This document shows positions 1 through 7,264 of a stretch of 18,268 nt of DNA, one piece after another. The stretch is taken from the NCBI GenBank assembly GCA_016705325.1, contig JADIYJ010000021.1:1-18268 (forward strand). The letters run 5' to 3'. The notes below the pieces were generated by a model. That model worked only from the letters and a program-made list of their open reading frames with translations. It did not search any database and was not told the origin of the DNA. The stretch comes from Pseudomonadota bacterium. Lineage in GTDB: Bacteria > Pseudomonadota > Gammaproteobacteria > Steroidobacterales > Steroidobacteraceae. A program made the translations under genes and the position numbers. Every line of letters begins with the position of its first letter. The first letter of the stretch is position 1.

Positions 1-995
1 TGGTGAAGCTCGGTACTCAGCGGCAGGATGAGGTCGTTGTGATTCTTCACCACGTCGCCGAGCAAGCGCAGGGTCTTCCGTTCAAGGTCTACTTGGGTAC
101 GCTTGAGCGATGCGCTCTCGGTGAGGCGCATGCCCGTGAGCAGGACGGTGCTGACCCAATCGGCAGCGGTTCGGTCTATCTCGGTCCGCGCCTCCTCAGC
201 GCGCTTGCGCAGCATTGAGTGGACCGCGCCGATGCGGTCGCGCGGGATGCGACCCTTGCGGGCTTTCTCAGGATTGAACTTTCGGACCTTGATCATTCGG
301 GTGACAGGGTTCACCACAAAGATCCGCGGGGTGCCGTCCTCCTGCTCGTACAGGTCCCTCGCGTCATTGCAGAGCGCGCGGAGGTACGTGAACGTCATAT
401 TGGCTGCGGCCTTCTTCCCTTTCCCCCCTGCCCTGTTGGCTTCCGTTTCGCTCAACTCGATGAACCGCACCAGACAAGCCTCGCGGGTGACGGTAGCGGC
501 CATCGGTTCGTCCAGCCACGCGGACAGATAGCGCTCAATCGTCTCCTTCATGCTCCGCAGCGTGGCGGGTCGCAACGGGCGACTGCTTTGTCTGCTTGTG
601 CGCGAGGGTAATGCGCCATCACTTCCCGGAGCGTGGCGGTCTGGGCAGCATCGACTTTGGCCAGCTCCCTGGAGAGTCCCGGCGCTTTGCTCTCGGCAAC
701 CGGGTCCATCCCGACGACCATCTGCGCCTTCAACTCCAGCGCCTTTGCGCGCCTGATCGACGCGCCACGGGTCGTTGTGCCGCCCGATGCTGATGCTTCG
801 CTCTTGCTTGGCCCCCCGACCCGGTATTGCAGGAAGTGGGTCCGGGTCTCGCTCCGTGCGGAGTACCGCATGCCGGAACCCCTTCACCTCGCCGTCCCAG
901 AGAACGTCCTGCTCGCGTCCGTCGCGGCATTGAAATTTCTCAACGGAACCGTTCGTCAGCTTACCGCATAGCGCCCTCGCTTTTGCGTTCAGCAC
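1..995 (-). pseudogene. Tyrosine recombinase (DUF4102-type phage/island integrase), degraded, 3' end beyond window
   Basis: This is the remnant of an integrase that would insert a phage or genomic island by site-specific recombination, typically at a tRNA 3' end. Read in pieces on the minus strand, the N-terminal DUF4102-like domain is recognisable (LWDGEVKGFG, then MRYSARSETRTHFLQYRVGG, SISIGRHNDPW, ALELKAQMVVGMDP). It is followed by an SAM-like core-binding part (SMKETIERYLSAWLDEP) and the start of the catalytic domain (LLTGMRLTESASLKRTQVDL, with the box I Arg in TGMR). The frame must be changed about five times, near 874-876, 812-817, 742-743, 606-608 and 577-579, mostly single bases in C/G runs. 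From about 570 to 1 it is open in one frame. The box II His-X-X-Arg and the Tyr nucleophile lie beyond the window. The start is uncertain; a GTG at 995 fits the domain start. It lies 140 bases from a tRNA-Asn fragment, which supports an island origin. The family is well supported; whether the shifts are decay or error is open. Confidence 0.82.
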
Positions 996-1136
996 GTATT
1001 CAGCAAATTTGGCTGGGCTAAGCGTAGCGACAATGTGCGAGCGTTACGAGCGAAATTTGCCGTAACCCGTTGATCTAGCGAAAGAAAAGTAGCGCCCAGT
1101 AGTTCTTAGTAGCGACGAGGAGTGTGCTATTTCGGG

Positions 1137-1182
1137 ACTGTTAATCAGCGGGTCCCTGGTTCGAATCCAGGTGTCGGAGCCA
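1137..1182 (+). repeat. 3' fragment of a tRNA-Asn(GTT) gene, probable attachment-site copy
   Basis: The stretch contains an anticodon loop CTGTTAA (anticodon GTT, Asn), a variable region, a perfect T arm (CCTGG-TTCGAAT-CCAGG), the 3' acceptor strand TGTCGGA, a discriminator G and an encoded CCA. The matching 5' acceptor strand (TCCGACA) and a D arm are absent upstream, and the 5' half of the anticodon stem does not pair. It is therefore a tRNA 3' portion, not a working gene. Such fragments are left when tyrosine-recombinase islands integrate into tRNA 3' ends, and an integrase remnant lies just to the left. Bases 1158-1182 recur at 3219-3243. Confidence 0.8.
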
Positions 1183-1526
1183 CCTTTAAGAATAGGGGTT
1201 TTAGCCCCATAGGCCACTCCTCGGATTGCGTAGCAAACCACCGGCTGTGTAGCAGGCGTTCGTCGCACAAGGCATCCGCGCAACGGAACAGTTCTCGCTC
1301 GATTGGCAGGAAACGTTGTTCGCTCGGCAGCGGTTCCTCTGCTCGATGGGAGAGAACGAGGACCCGTCGGTCGGGCGCAGACTCTTGCAAACCAAAGCTA
1401 TTGGCGCGACCCAGGAGGCAAATGAAGTCCCGTCCTGCGGACTGTGATGCAGGTCGATTCCCGCGGTGACGCTCCCGCCTACACTGGCCGCAGACTCAGT
1501 GAGTTAGGGCGCGGTCGAATGCTTGC
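1183..1526. other. Intergenic, no recognisable gene
   Basis: These 344 bases lie between the tRNA fragment and the radical SAM gene. Short open frames exist on both strands, but none reads like a known protein. Minus-strand frames crossing the tRNA fragment give the well-known spurious antisense-tRNA peptide (DTWIRTRD-like). No clear promoter for the downstream gene could be fixed. Confidence 0.5.
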
Positions 1527-3068
1527 ATGCCTCAGACCACGCCAAGGATACGGCGACGGTGCAACCCGATTGGAATCGGCCAGGAACGGGCTTTGCGAGC
1601 ACTGATTATCGACTTGAATAATTTCTCTCGCTATCCGACGCTGCCGATCGGTCTGATCGTGGCGACTTTGCGCAAGGCGGGAATAGAGGTAGACGTTCTC
1701 TCACCGCTGGCACGCGGCGTGAAGGGCTACCCGCGACATCCGCGAGACAGGCCGTGGGGGTTGATCGAGAACCGGCTGCGATACTGGTCGGCGGTCAGTC
1801 CGTCTGCCGTGGTTCGCAGGGCACGGCGGCTTGCAGCGCGCGCCATGAACCCTGGCGGGTCGGCGGATCGTTCAGTCGTGCTCCGCTACGCGATCGAGAT
1901 GCTGGAGCGCCAGCTGGACGTGGTGCTCATCTCCGCGTACACAATGTACGAGGACATATGCCGTGCCATAGCCGGTGAATGCCGTGCGCGACGCGTGCCG
2001 GTCGTCGTGGGCGGCAATTATTTCGTGCTACCGGAGGTTGTCGAACGCTGGCTTCGCATCGATGGCGTCTCCGTCGTGTACGGCGGCGAACCGGAGCGAG
2101 ATCTCGGCGCGCTCCTCGAGGACCTTGTCAACGGCCGCGACGTGTCGCGCTATCCGGGTGTGTCTGTGCCGGGGCGCCACGCCGCCCCACCGGCACCTCC
2201 GCTTCAGGACCTCGACAGCTTGCCGTTTCCGGACTACACGGACTTCCCCTGGTCACTCTATCCAAACCGCATCGTGCCGATCATGGCGGGCCGCGGCTGC
2301 GGATGGGGCAGGTGTCGGTTTTGCTCCGACGTCATTACATCGGCCGGCCGGACCTTCCGTTCGCGGTCACTTGAGAACGTGCTTGGTGAGTTGAGGTACC
2401 AGCGCGAGCGTCACGACACATCGCTGTTCGTGTTCCTCGATCTGAAGCTGAATTCAGATCTGAATCTTTGGCGTGGCCTGCTCGAACGTCTGCCCGGCGT
2501 CGTGCCGGACGCCTCCTGGACGGCCTCCGTCCATGTAGATTCGGGAAAGGACAATGGGCTCTTCCGTCAGGATCTCATCCAGGCGAGGCGGGCCGGATTG
2601 GCCCGTGTGACATCCGGGCTTGAAACAGCGAGCGCGCGATTGCTGCAACGCATGGCGAAGGGCAGTAGCTTGGCGCGGACCTCGGAGTTCATTCGCGACG
2701 CCGCCGAAGCTGGCATCGGTGTTCGCCTGACCACGATCACCGGCTATCCTGGCGAGGAGCCGGGCGATATCGAGGAGACGACTAGATTCCTAAGCCAGCA
2801 TTCGCGATGGATAGATCGTGTCGTATTGAATATGTTCCAGTTGAAACCAGGCACCGATCTGGACCGGCGTTCGAAGCTGCGCGACTCCTATTTGCCGGGC
2901 GTGCGCCGTGGACCGATCGACACGACCAACGCCGTCATCCAGTTCAGCAACACGGCGCACGATTCGAGGGCCTACCGGCGCGCCGTATACAAGCTGATGG
3001 AGGTGGTTCACCAGATCAATCGGCGACCGCTCTCGGGTGACGCACGGGAGTTTGCGGGAGTCATGTAA
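1527..3068 (+). CDS. B12-binding-domain radical SAM protein
   Basis: This is a predicted radical S-adenosylmethionine enzyme. The N-terminal third is of the cobalamin-binding-fold type (LRALIIDLNNF near 23, VVLISAYTMYED, PVVVGGNYF, VVYGGEPERDL). I see no DxHxxG motif, so base-off cobalamin binding by that His is not evident. The 4Fe-4S motif is RGCGWGRCRFC with cysteines at about 258, 263 and 266, a CX4CX2C spacing rather than the textbook CX3CX2C. The radical SAM barrel continues with SGLETASARLLQRMAKG and ITGYPGEEPGDIEET. Length is 513 residues from the ATG at 1527. A TTG at 1593 preceded by AGGAA (1582-1586) is an attractive alternative that removes a basic, unconserved-looking leader. There is no partner gene beside it: it stands alone between two tRNA-end repeats, which suggests island cargo. 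The substrate cannot be inferred; methylation or another radical modification of a natural product or lipid is typical of the wider family. Confidence 0.88.
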   Translation: MPQTTPRIRRRCNPIGIGQERALRALIIDLNNFSRYPTLPIGLIVATLRKAGIEVDVLSPLARGVKGYPRHPRDRPWGLIENRLRYWSAVSPSAVVRRARRLAARAMNPGGSADRSVVLRYAIEMLERQLDVVLISAYTMYEDICRAIAGECRARRVPVVVGGNYFVLPEVVERWLRIDGVSVVYGGEPERDLGALLEDLVNGRDVSRYPGVSVPGRHAAPPAPPLQDLDSLPFPDYTDFPWSLYPNRIVPIMAGRGCGWGRCRFCSDVITSAGRTFRSRSLENVLGELRYQRERHDTSLFVFLDLKLNSDLNLWRGLLERLPGVVPDASWTASVHVDSGKDNGLFRQDLIQARRAGLARVTSGLETASARLLQRMAKGSSLARTSEFIRDAAEAGIGVRLTTITGYPGEEPGDIEETTRFLSQHSRWIDRVVLNMFQLKPGTDLDRRSKLRDSYLPGVRRGPIDTTNAVIQFSNTAHDSRAYRRAVYKLMEVVHQINRRPLSGDAREFAGVM

Positions 3069-3093
3069 ACGCCTGCTCGAACAGCTCACAATA

Positions 3094-3111
3094 GTCGGCG
3101 GGAACGCCGAC
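3094..3111 (+). terminator. Hairpin after the radical SAM gene, possible terminator
   Basis: A perfect 7-bp stem, GTCGGCG and CGCCGAC, closes a GGAA tetraloop 26 bases past the radical SAM stop codon. No T run follows, so it is not a canonical intrinsic terminator. It may stabilise the transcript end. Confidence 0.4.
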
Positions 3112-3218
3112 CTGCCCAAGAAATCTCCCGCGCCAATGCTGCGTTCTTTAGGCGCTAAGTAGTTTCGACGAGAACGGACGAGACGTGGCCTGCCGCAATT
3201 AGTGAACAGTGAGTCGCG

Positions 3219-3243
3219 GGTTCGAATCCAGGTGTCGGAGCCA
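3219..3243 (+). repeat. Second copy of the tRNA-Asn 3' end (direct repeat, att-like)
   Basis: Twenty-five bases from the T loop to the encoded CCA are identical to 1158-1182 and in the same orientation. The 5' side of the T stem does not pair here (GCGGG opposite CCAGG), so this is only a 3'-end copy and cannot fold as a tRNA. Together with the left copy it brackets a roughly 2.1-kb segment carrying the radical SAM gene, and it ends 42 bases from the stop of the glycan operon's last gene. Confidence 0.8.
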
Positions 3244-3251
3244 TCGCCTCC

Positions 3252-3280
3252 TCGGCCTGCCCGGAGCGGGCACACGCCGA
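3252..3280 (-). terminator. Two-tier hairpin after the minus-strand operon, candidate terminator
   Basis: On the minus strand, an outer stem TCGGC/GCCGA encloses an inner stem TGCCCG/CGGGCA with a 3-base loop, starting 5 bases past the stop of the beta-barrel gene. The stem is strong and GC-rich but has no U tract after it. It is placed where the ten-gene operon must end, directly beside the tRNA-end repeat. Confidence 0.45.
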
Positions 3281-3285
3281 CATCC

Positions 3286-4537
3286 TCACTTCCGATCTGG
3301 CTGCCAGGCCACCCCGAGGCTGAGAGCGTTCGCCGTCGCGTTATCGGCGGCGTCATCGCGATCCTTCCAGCGGTACGTGTAGCCGCCGAACAGCGTCCAC
3401 TGACGTTGCATGCGCCAGCGGAAACCCACGTCTCCGGCGAAATACTTCTGGCTGACGAACGTGCTGTCACCCGGAGGCGCATCGTCGTTGATCCCGCGCA
3501 GCCCGAACGTCAACACCGTCTTCTGGCTCAGGTCGCGCGCAACGCCCAGACGCAGCTGGGTCCGATTGACCAGCTGGCCATCGGCATTTGGATCCAGGTA
3601 CTGGTTGAGATCGGCAAACAGTCGCGTGACCTGGTAGGTCCACTCGGCACCCACACCACCCGAGAAACCCGAGCTGGTGCTGTTGTTCCCGCCGCCTGCA
3701 GTCGAGTTCGAGTCCACGAAGCTCGCGCCGGCCCGTACGTAGACCTTGGCCGTTTCGGTCCAGTTGCGGGTCCATTCGCCGCTCAGCGAGTAGTAGTCAG
3801 TCGGATCGTCATCGACGGGATCAAATTTTTCGAACGTCGTCAGCACTGCGAGCGTCGACATCTCCGACGTCTTGAATCGATAGTTGGCAAACAGCGTGAT
3901 GTCGTCAAAGTCCACGTCGCCCCGACGCTGTTCGTCAAAAGCGACATCCAGGTATTCGGCACCCAATTCGAGGACCTGGCGCTGGGTAATATCGAAGTTG
4001 ACTCCCGATGCGACGGCAAAGCGATCCTCGCGATTGCTGGAAGCGACCGAGGGAACGTTCTCGCCCGGATCCGGCTGGCCAAGCACCGGATCCACGCCGG
4101 CGCCTGACGGGAAGAAACGCCCGAGCGTAACCACCCGACGTGTAACGCGCGTTGAGGAACGTGCTCATCCGTTCGGCCTCGCGATTCAACCCCATGCGCA
4201 GGTAGTAGTTCTCGAGGTCGTCCTCGTCGCCCTCGATGTACTTCGTGAACACCACCTGCGGTATCAGCGTGAACGTGGTGCGTGGCGTGCTGCCACGCAC
4301 TGCCAGGCGGGCGTCGAGCTTGGGCCCGTACACTTCGATTTCGTTGCCGGGGACCGACGTCATGCGGTCGTTGTCGTCGTACTCGGCGCTGAGCGCGACG
4401 CGTGGCTCGTATGACCAGTCCGCGGCCATCGCGCCCGTCGGGCCCAACGACAACAGGCCGCCGATCACGGCTCCGGCCGGCAGCGCGCGGCCCATCGCAA
4501 CGCGACACGAGTGACGCAGCAGGTTGGTGTATTTCAT
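3286..4537 (-). CDS. Outer-membrane beta-barrel protein of an exopolysaccharide locus (frameshifted)
   Basis: This is a predicted outer-membrane barrel, possibly for glycan export or anchoring. The N-terminus is a signal peptide (MKYTNLLRH..., hydrophobic GAVIGGLLSLGPTGAMA, cleavage before ADWSY). Alternating amphipathic strands follow, as in LGAEYLDVAF, LFANYRFKT, YYSLSGEWTRNW and FGGYTYRWKDR. One frame covers 4537 to about 4137 and another about 4134 to 3286. Dropping one base from the CCC at 4134-4136 (plus-strand) joins them into about 416 residues. Barrel proteins of this general look accompany exopolysaccharide and PEP-CTERM/exosortase loci in proteobacteria, which fits the operon. It is the last gene, 65 bases after the COG4091 gene and just ahead of a hairpin. 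The family assignment is by pattern, not by a sharp motif. Confidence 0.75.
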
Positions 4538-4602
4538 GATTCCGGGTCGCCTCGATTCGATGGAAAGTGACACGCTCTGTCGTGGGCAGTTGCCGCCCCG
4601 CC

Positions 4603-5904
4603 TCAGGCCACGCGCGCCTGCGCCTTGCCGAAATGCGCCGTCTGCTCGGCACGCAGCCGGTCGCAGACCCGGCCCGACGGCAGCACGACGTCCGCGTAAC
4701 GGATCGGCTGGTCCTTGGGGACATCCCGCAGCAGCTTGCAGCCGATCGACAATGGCATCGGCAGGTAGTCTTCGCCCTGGCAGACCTCGTAGGTGTCGAT
4801 CAGCCCGAAGCTCGCGAAACCGCCCATGCCGTCCAGCGTTTCGCCGGCGCGCAGGTTCTGCTTGGCGATCGAAACCGTGTCGCAGACCGGCGCACCGCGC
4901 GGAGTGAGCGTCGGATCCTCGAACAGTACGGCCCGCGCGACGGAATGCGGCAACTGCAGGTGCGGCAGGTGGTACGGCGTGTAGAACATGTAGTACGGAC
5001 CGTCGCCCATCTTGAAGTACGACATGTACTTCTGCTTGACCGGGTGGTCGTTGTAACCCATGACGAACGCGCCGGTGTGCGGCTCTGCGCCCAGCACGAA
5101 ATCGACCAGGCCGCCGTCCTTGAAATCCTTGTCGCCGAACAGCTTGAGCAGGTCTTTGACGTGACCGCACTGGTGGCCGTGCATGCCACGGATGCCCGGA
5201 CGGAATCCGGTCGCGTTGCCGATGATCGTGGATTCGATGGCGAGCTTCGAGCCGTCGGCGAACGAAGCAACCATCTCCGCCTTCTGCTGATGCTTCGAGG
5301 CGAATTCGCGCTGCGTCTCGGGGTTGCGGTAGCGGTTCAGGAAACCCTTGATCTGGCCCATCAGCACCGGCTTGTAGCCGATGCTGTCGACAAACCGGTA
5401 CAGGTTCATCGCCACGCCCGGCTCGTCGCCGTCGGTGTACGTATAGACGACGCTGTTACGGTCGGCATGGACCTTGAGAATCGGCCCTATGGTCGAGTCG
5501 ACCTCCGCGTTCATCAGCACCACATGCTTGCCATGCGTGATCGCGTCAAATGCGACGCGCGCGCCGTACTCGACGTCGCCCGTGCTCTCGATGACCGCCT
5601 CGATCCGTCCGGACCGGCACACGACCTCCGGATCATCCGAGACTGCGTAGACTCCCGCCTCGATCGCGGCGTCGAGTTCTGCCGCAGTGCTGACCGAGCG
5701 GAACTCGTCGACTCCTGCGTCCCGGTAGGCTCGCTCGGCCTGGTCCGTGTGGCGGTTCACGATGGCCGCCAGCCGCATACCCGGAAAGGCCGTCAGGATT
5801 TCGAGGGCGATGCCGCGGCCCATGTAGCCGGCTCCCACCAGGGCCACGCGAATGGGGTCGCGCTGCTGTAATCGCTGCTGCAATGCCGTGTCGACGATGA
5901 TCAC
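4603..5904 (-). CDS. COG4091-type NAD(P)-dependent dehydrogenase (homoserine dehydrogenase-like, SAF domain)
   Basis: The N-terminal Rossmann domain opens with RVALVGAGYMGRG (about 19-31). A dehydrogenase core follows (AVIESTGDVEYGA, HVVLMNAEVDST), then the hallmark FYTPYHLPHLQLPHSVA. The C-terminal SAF-like part (about 345-415) contains SIAKQNLRAGETLDGMGG. Length of 433 is usual for the family. The product is often called predicted homoserine dehydrogenase, but in sugar loci its substrate is unknown to me. Here it directly follows the cytidylyltransferase and 3,5-epimerase genes, so oxidation or reduction of a CDP-sugar intermediate is a reasonable inference, not shown. The GTG start forms a GTGA overlap with the stop of the epimerase gene (5901-5904), which suggests translational coupling. 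Confidence 0.82.
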   Translation of the reverse strand: MIIVDTALQQRLQQRDPIRVALVGAGYMGRGIALEILTAFPGMRLAAIVNRHTDQAERAYRDAGVDEFRSVSTAAELDAAIEAGVYAVSDDPEVVCRSGRIEAVIESTGDVEYGARVAFDAITHGKHVVLMNAEVDSTIGPILKVHADRNSVVYTYTDGDEPGVAMNLYRFVDSIGYKPVLMGQIKGFLNRYRNPETQREFASKHQQKAEMVASFADGSKLAIESTIIGNATGFRPGIRGMHGHQCGHVKDLLKLFGDKDFKDGGLVDFVLGAEPHTGAFVMGYNDHPVKQKYMSYFKMGDGPYYMFYTPYHLPHLQLPHSVARAVLFEDPTLTPRGAPVCDTVSIAKQNLRAGETLDGMGGFASFGLIDTYEVCQGEDYLPMPLSIGCKLLRDVPKDQPIRYADVVLPSGRVCDRLRAEQTAHFGKAQARVA

Positions 5905-6458
5905 TGTGAATTCCTCCGGCTGGCATCGATGCCAGCATAGTCCGGCCAGGACCGGTCCTGCGCCGAGACGAGCTCGATGCGACCGGGCCAGGCGATGCCG
6001 AACGCCGGATCATCGTACCGCACTCCCCTGGCCGCAGCCGGTGCGTACACGTCCGACGCAAAATAGAGCAGCTCGGTGTCGTCCTCGAGCGTCAGGTAGC
6101 CATGGGCGCAGCCTTCGGATGCATACAGCGTGCGGCCATTGCGCGCCGACAACTCCACGCCCATCCAGCGCCGGTGCGTGGGCGAGTCCGGCCGCAGGTC
6201 CACGACGACGTCATGCACCGCGCCGCGCGTGCAGCGGATGAGCTTGACCTCGGTGTGCGGCGCCTCCTGGTAGTGCATGCCGCGCAGCGTCCGCGCCGCG
6301 GGCTGACGCCGGTGTTGGCCTGCGCGATCCGCGTTGAGAGCCCGTGCGCCGCAAACTCCTGCTCGCACCAGGTGCGCGCGGAAATAGCCGCGCTCGTCGG
6401 CCCGGGGTTCGAGGTCGATCAGCCAGACGCCCGCGATGGTTCCCGGCGTGAACTTCAT
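5901..6458 (-). CDS. rfbC: dTDP-4-dehydrorhamnose 3,5-epimerase-like cupin (RmlC/RfbC family) with internal compensating frameshift
   Basis: This is an RmlC-family cupin that epimerises 4-keto sugars at C3 and C5. Conserved blocks are DERGYF (21-26), TLRGMHYQ (57-64, catalytic His62), EVKLIRCTRGAVHDVVVDLR, EGCAHGYLTLEDDTELLYF and DDPAFGIAWP. Length of 185 is normal. Residues about 29-56, however, read as unrelated sequence. The +1 frame over the same bases gives the family consensus (TWCEQEFAAHG, then AQANTGVSPRRG). Two opposite indels, near 6370-6376 and 6285-6290, therefore hide inside an apparently intact frame. Because the locus has a cytidylyltransferase and no dTDP-glucose genes, the substrate may be a CDP- rather than dTDP-linked sugar. 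The ATG overlaps the stop of rfbF (ATGA, 6455-6458). Confidence 0.88.
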   Translation of the reverse strand: MKFTPGTIAGVWLIDLEPRADERGYFRAHLVRAGVCGARALNADRAGQHRRQPAARTLRGMHYQEAPHTEVKLIRCTRGAVHDVVVDLRPDSPTHRRWMGVELSARNGRTLYASEGCAHGYLTLEDDTELLYFASDVYAPAAARGVRYDDPAFGIAWPGRIELVSAQDRSWPDYAGIDASRRNSQ

Positions 6459-7228
6459 TTCCAGAGCATCCAGGGGCAGACGCCGCGCGCCTCCATGCGG
6501 TCGAAGCTGATCTTGTCCTTGAAAGTATCCATCGGTTGCCAGAAGCCGTCGTGCCGGTACGCGCCGAGCAGGTCTTTTTCGATCAGGCGCGAGAATGGCT
6601 GCTCGACGAGTTCCTCGCCCGGCTGCATGTAGTCGAAGATCGACTGCCGCAGGACGAAAAAGCCGCCGTTGATGCGCAGGTCGGCATCCTGCACCGAACC
6701 GATGCGACGCACGCGGCCGTCGCCATCGGCGGTCACGTAGTGGAAGCTCTGCGAAGGGCGCACCGAGACGAAGGTCGCTAGCCGCGTGCCCTTCCTGAAG
6801 TCGTCGACCACGGTATTCAGCGGGATGTCTGACAGCCCGTCGGCATAGTTGGCGAGGAAGATCTCCTCGTCCTGGACGTACTTGCGAACGGCCAGCAGGC
6901 GCTCGCCGATGTTGGCGTTCAGGCCGGTGTCCACGAACGTGATGCGCCAGTCCTGGATGTCGCGGCTGTGCAGGTCGACCTTGCGACCGTCACCGGACAG
7001 CGTGAAATCGTTGGTCATGCACTCCTCGTAGCGCATGAAGTACTCGCGCACCATCTGGCCGCGATAGCCCAGCGCCAGCACGAAGTCCTTGTGGCCGAAG
7101 TGCGCGTAGTAGCGCATCAGGTGCCAGATGATCGGCCGCACGCCGATGTTGACCAGCGGCTTGGGGATGGTGTCCGAGTGCTCACGGAGCCTCGTACCCA
7201 AACCACCGCAGAACAGCACTACTTTCAA
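6455..7228 (-). CDS. rfbF: Glucose-1-phosphate cytidylyltransferase
   Basis: The enzyme makes CDP-glucose from glucose-1-phosphate and CTP, the entry step to CDP-deoxy and branched sugars. The nucleotidyltransferase signature is FCGGLGTRL, followed by IPKPLVNIG with the sugar-phosphate-binding Lys at about 23. Further family-typical stretches are PIIWHLMRYYAHFGHKDFVL, FLANYADGLSDI, INGGFFVL and FWQPMDT. The TTG start at 7228 is chosen because GGGAGG lies 5 bases upstream and it gives 257 residues, the length of well-studied RfbF. The GTG at 7249 would add 7 residues and place the Shine-Dalgarno inside the gene. It lies 36 bases after ugd and overlaps rfbC by 4 bases. The gene is intact. Confidence 0.92.
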   Translation of the reverse strand: MKVVLFCGGLGTRLREHSDTIPKPLVNIGVRPIIWHLMRYYAHFGHKDFVLALGYRGQMVREYFMRYEECMTNDFTLSGDGRKVDLHSRDIQDWRITFVDTGLNANIGERLLAVRKYVQDEEIFLANYADGLSDIPLNTVVDDFRKGTRLATFVSVRPSQSFHYVTADGDGRVRRIGSVQDADLRINGGFFVLRQSIFDYMQPGEELVEQPFSRLIEKDLLGAYRHDGFWQPMDTFKDKISFDRMEARGVCPWMLWK

Positions 7229-7233
7229 CGCAA

Positions 7234-7239
7234 CCTCCC
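7234..7239 (-). promoter_or_regulatory. Strong ribosome-binding site deciding a TTG start for rfbF
   Basis: GGGAGG on the minus strand sits 5 bases before the TTG at 7228. No similarly placed site precedes the upstream in-frame GTG at 7249. Confidence 0.7.
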
Positions 7240-7264
7240 TCGACTGCACCGCCGGCCGAGCCGA

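Noticed and set aside
1137..1182. A complete tRNA-Asn gene
   Set aside because: No 5' acceptor strand, D arm or paired anticodon stem is present; only the 3' part remains.
2790..3482. A 230-codon minus-strand frame across the second tRNA repeat
   Set aside because: It is antisense to the radical SAM gene, contains the spurious antisense-tRNA peptide DTWIRTRD, and overlaps the beta-barrel gene in another frame.
4567..5871. Long plus-strand frames (also 3202-4107, 7370-8587 and 13415-14566)
   Set aside because: They are antisense shadows of well-supported minus-strand genes in GC-rich DNA, with Arg/Ala/His-rich sequence and no family motifs.
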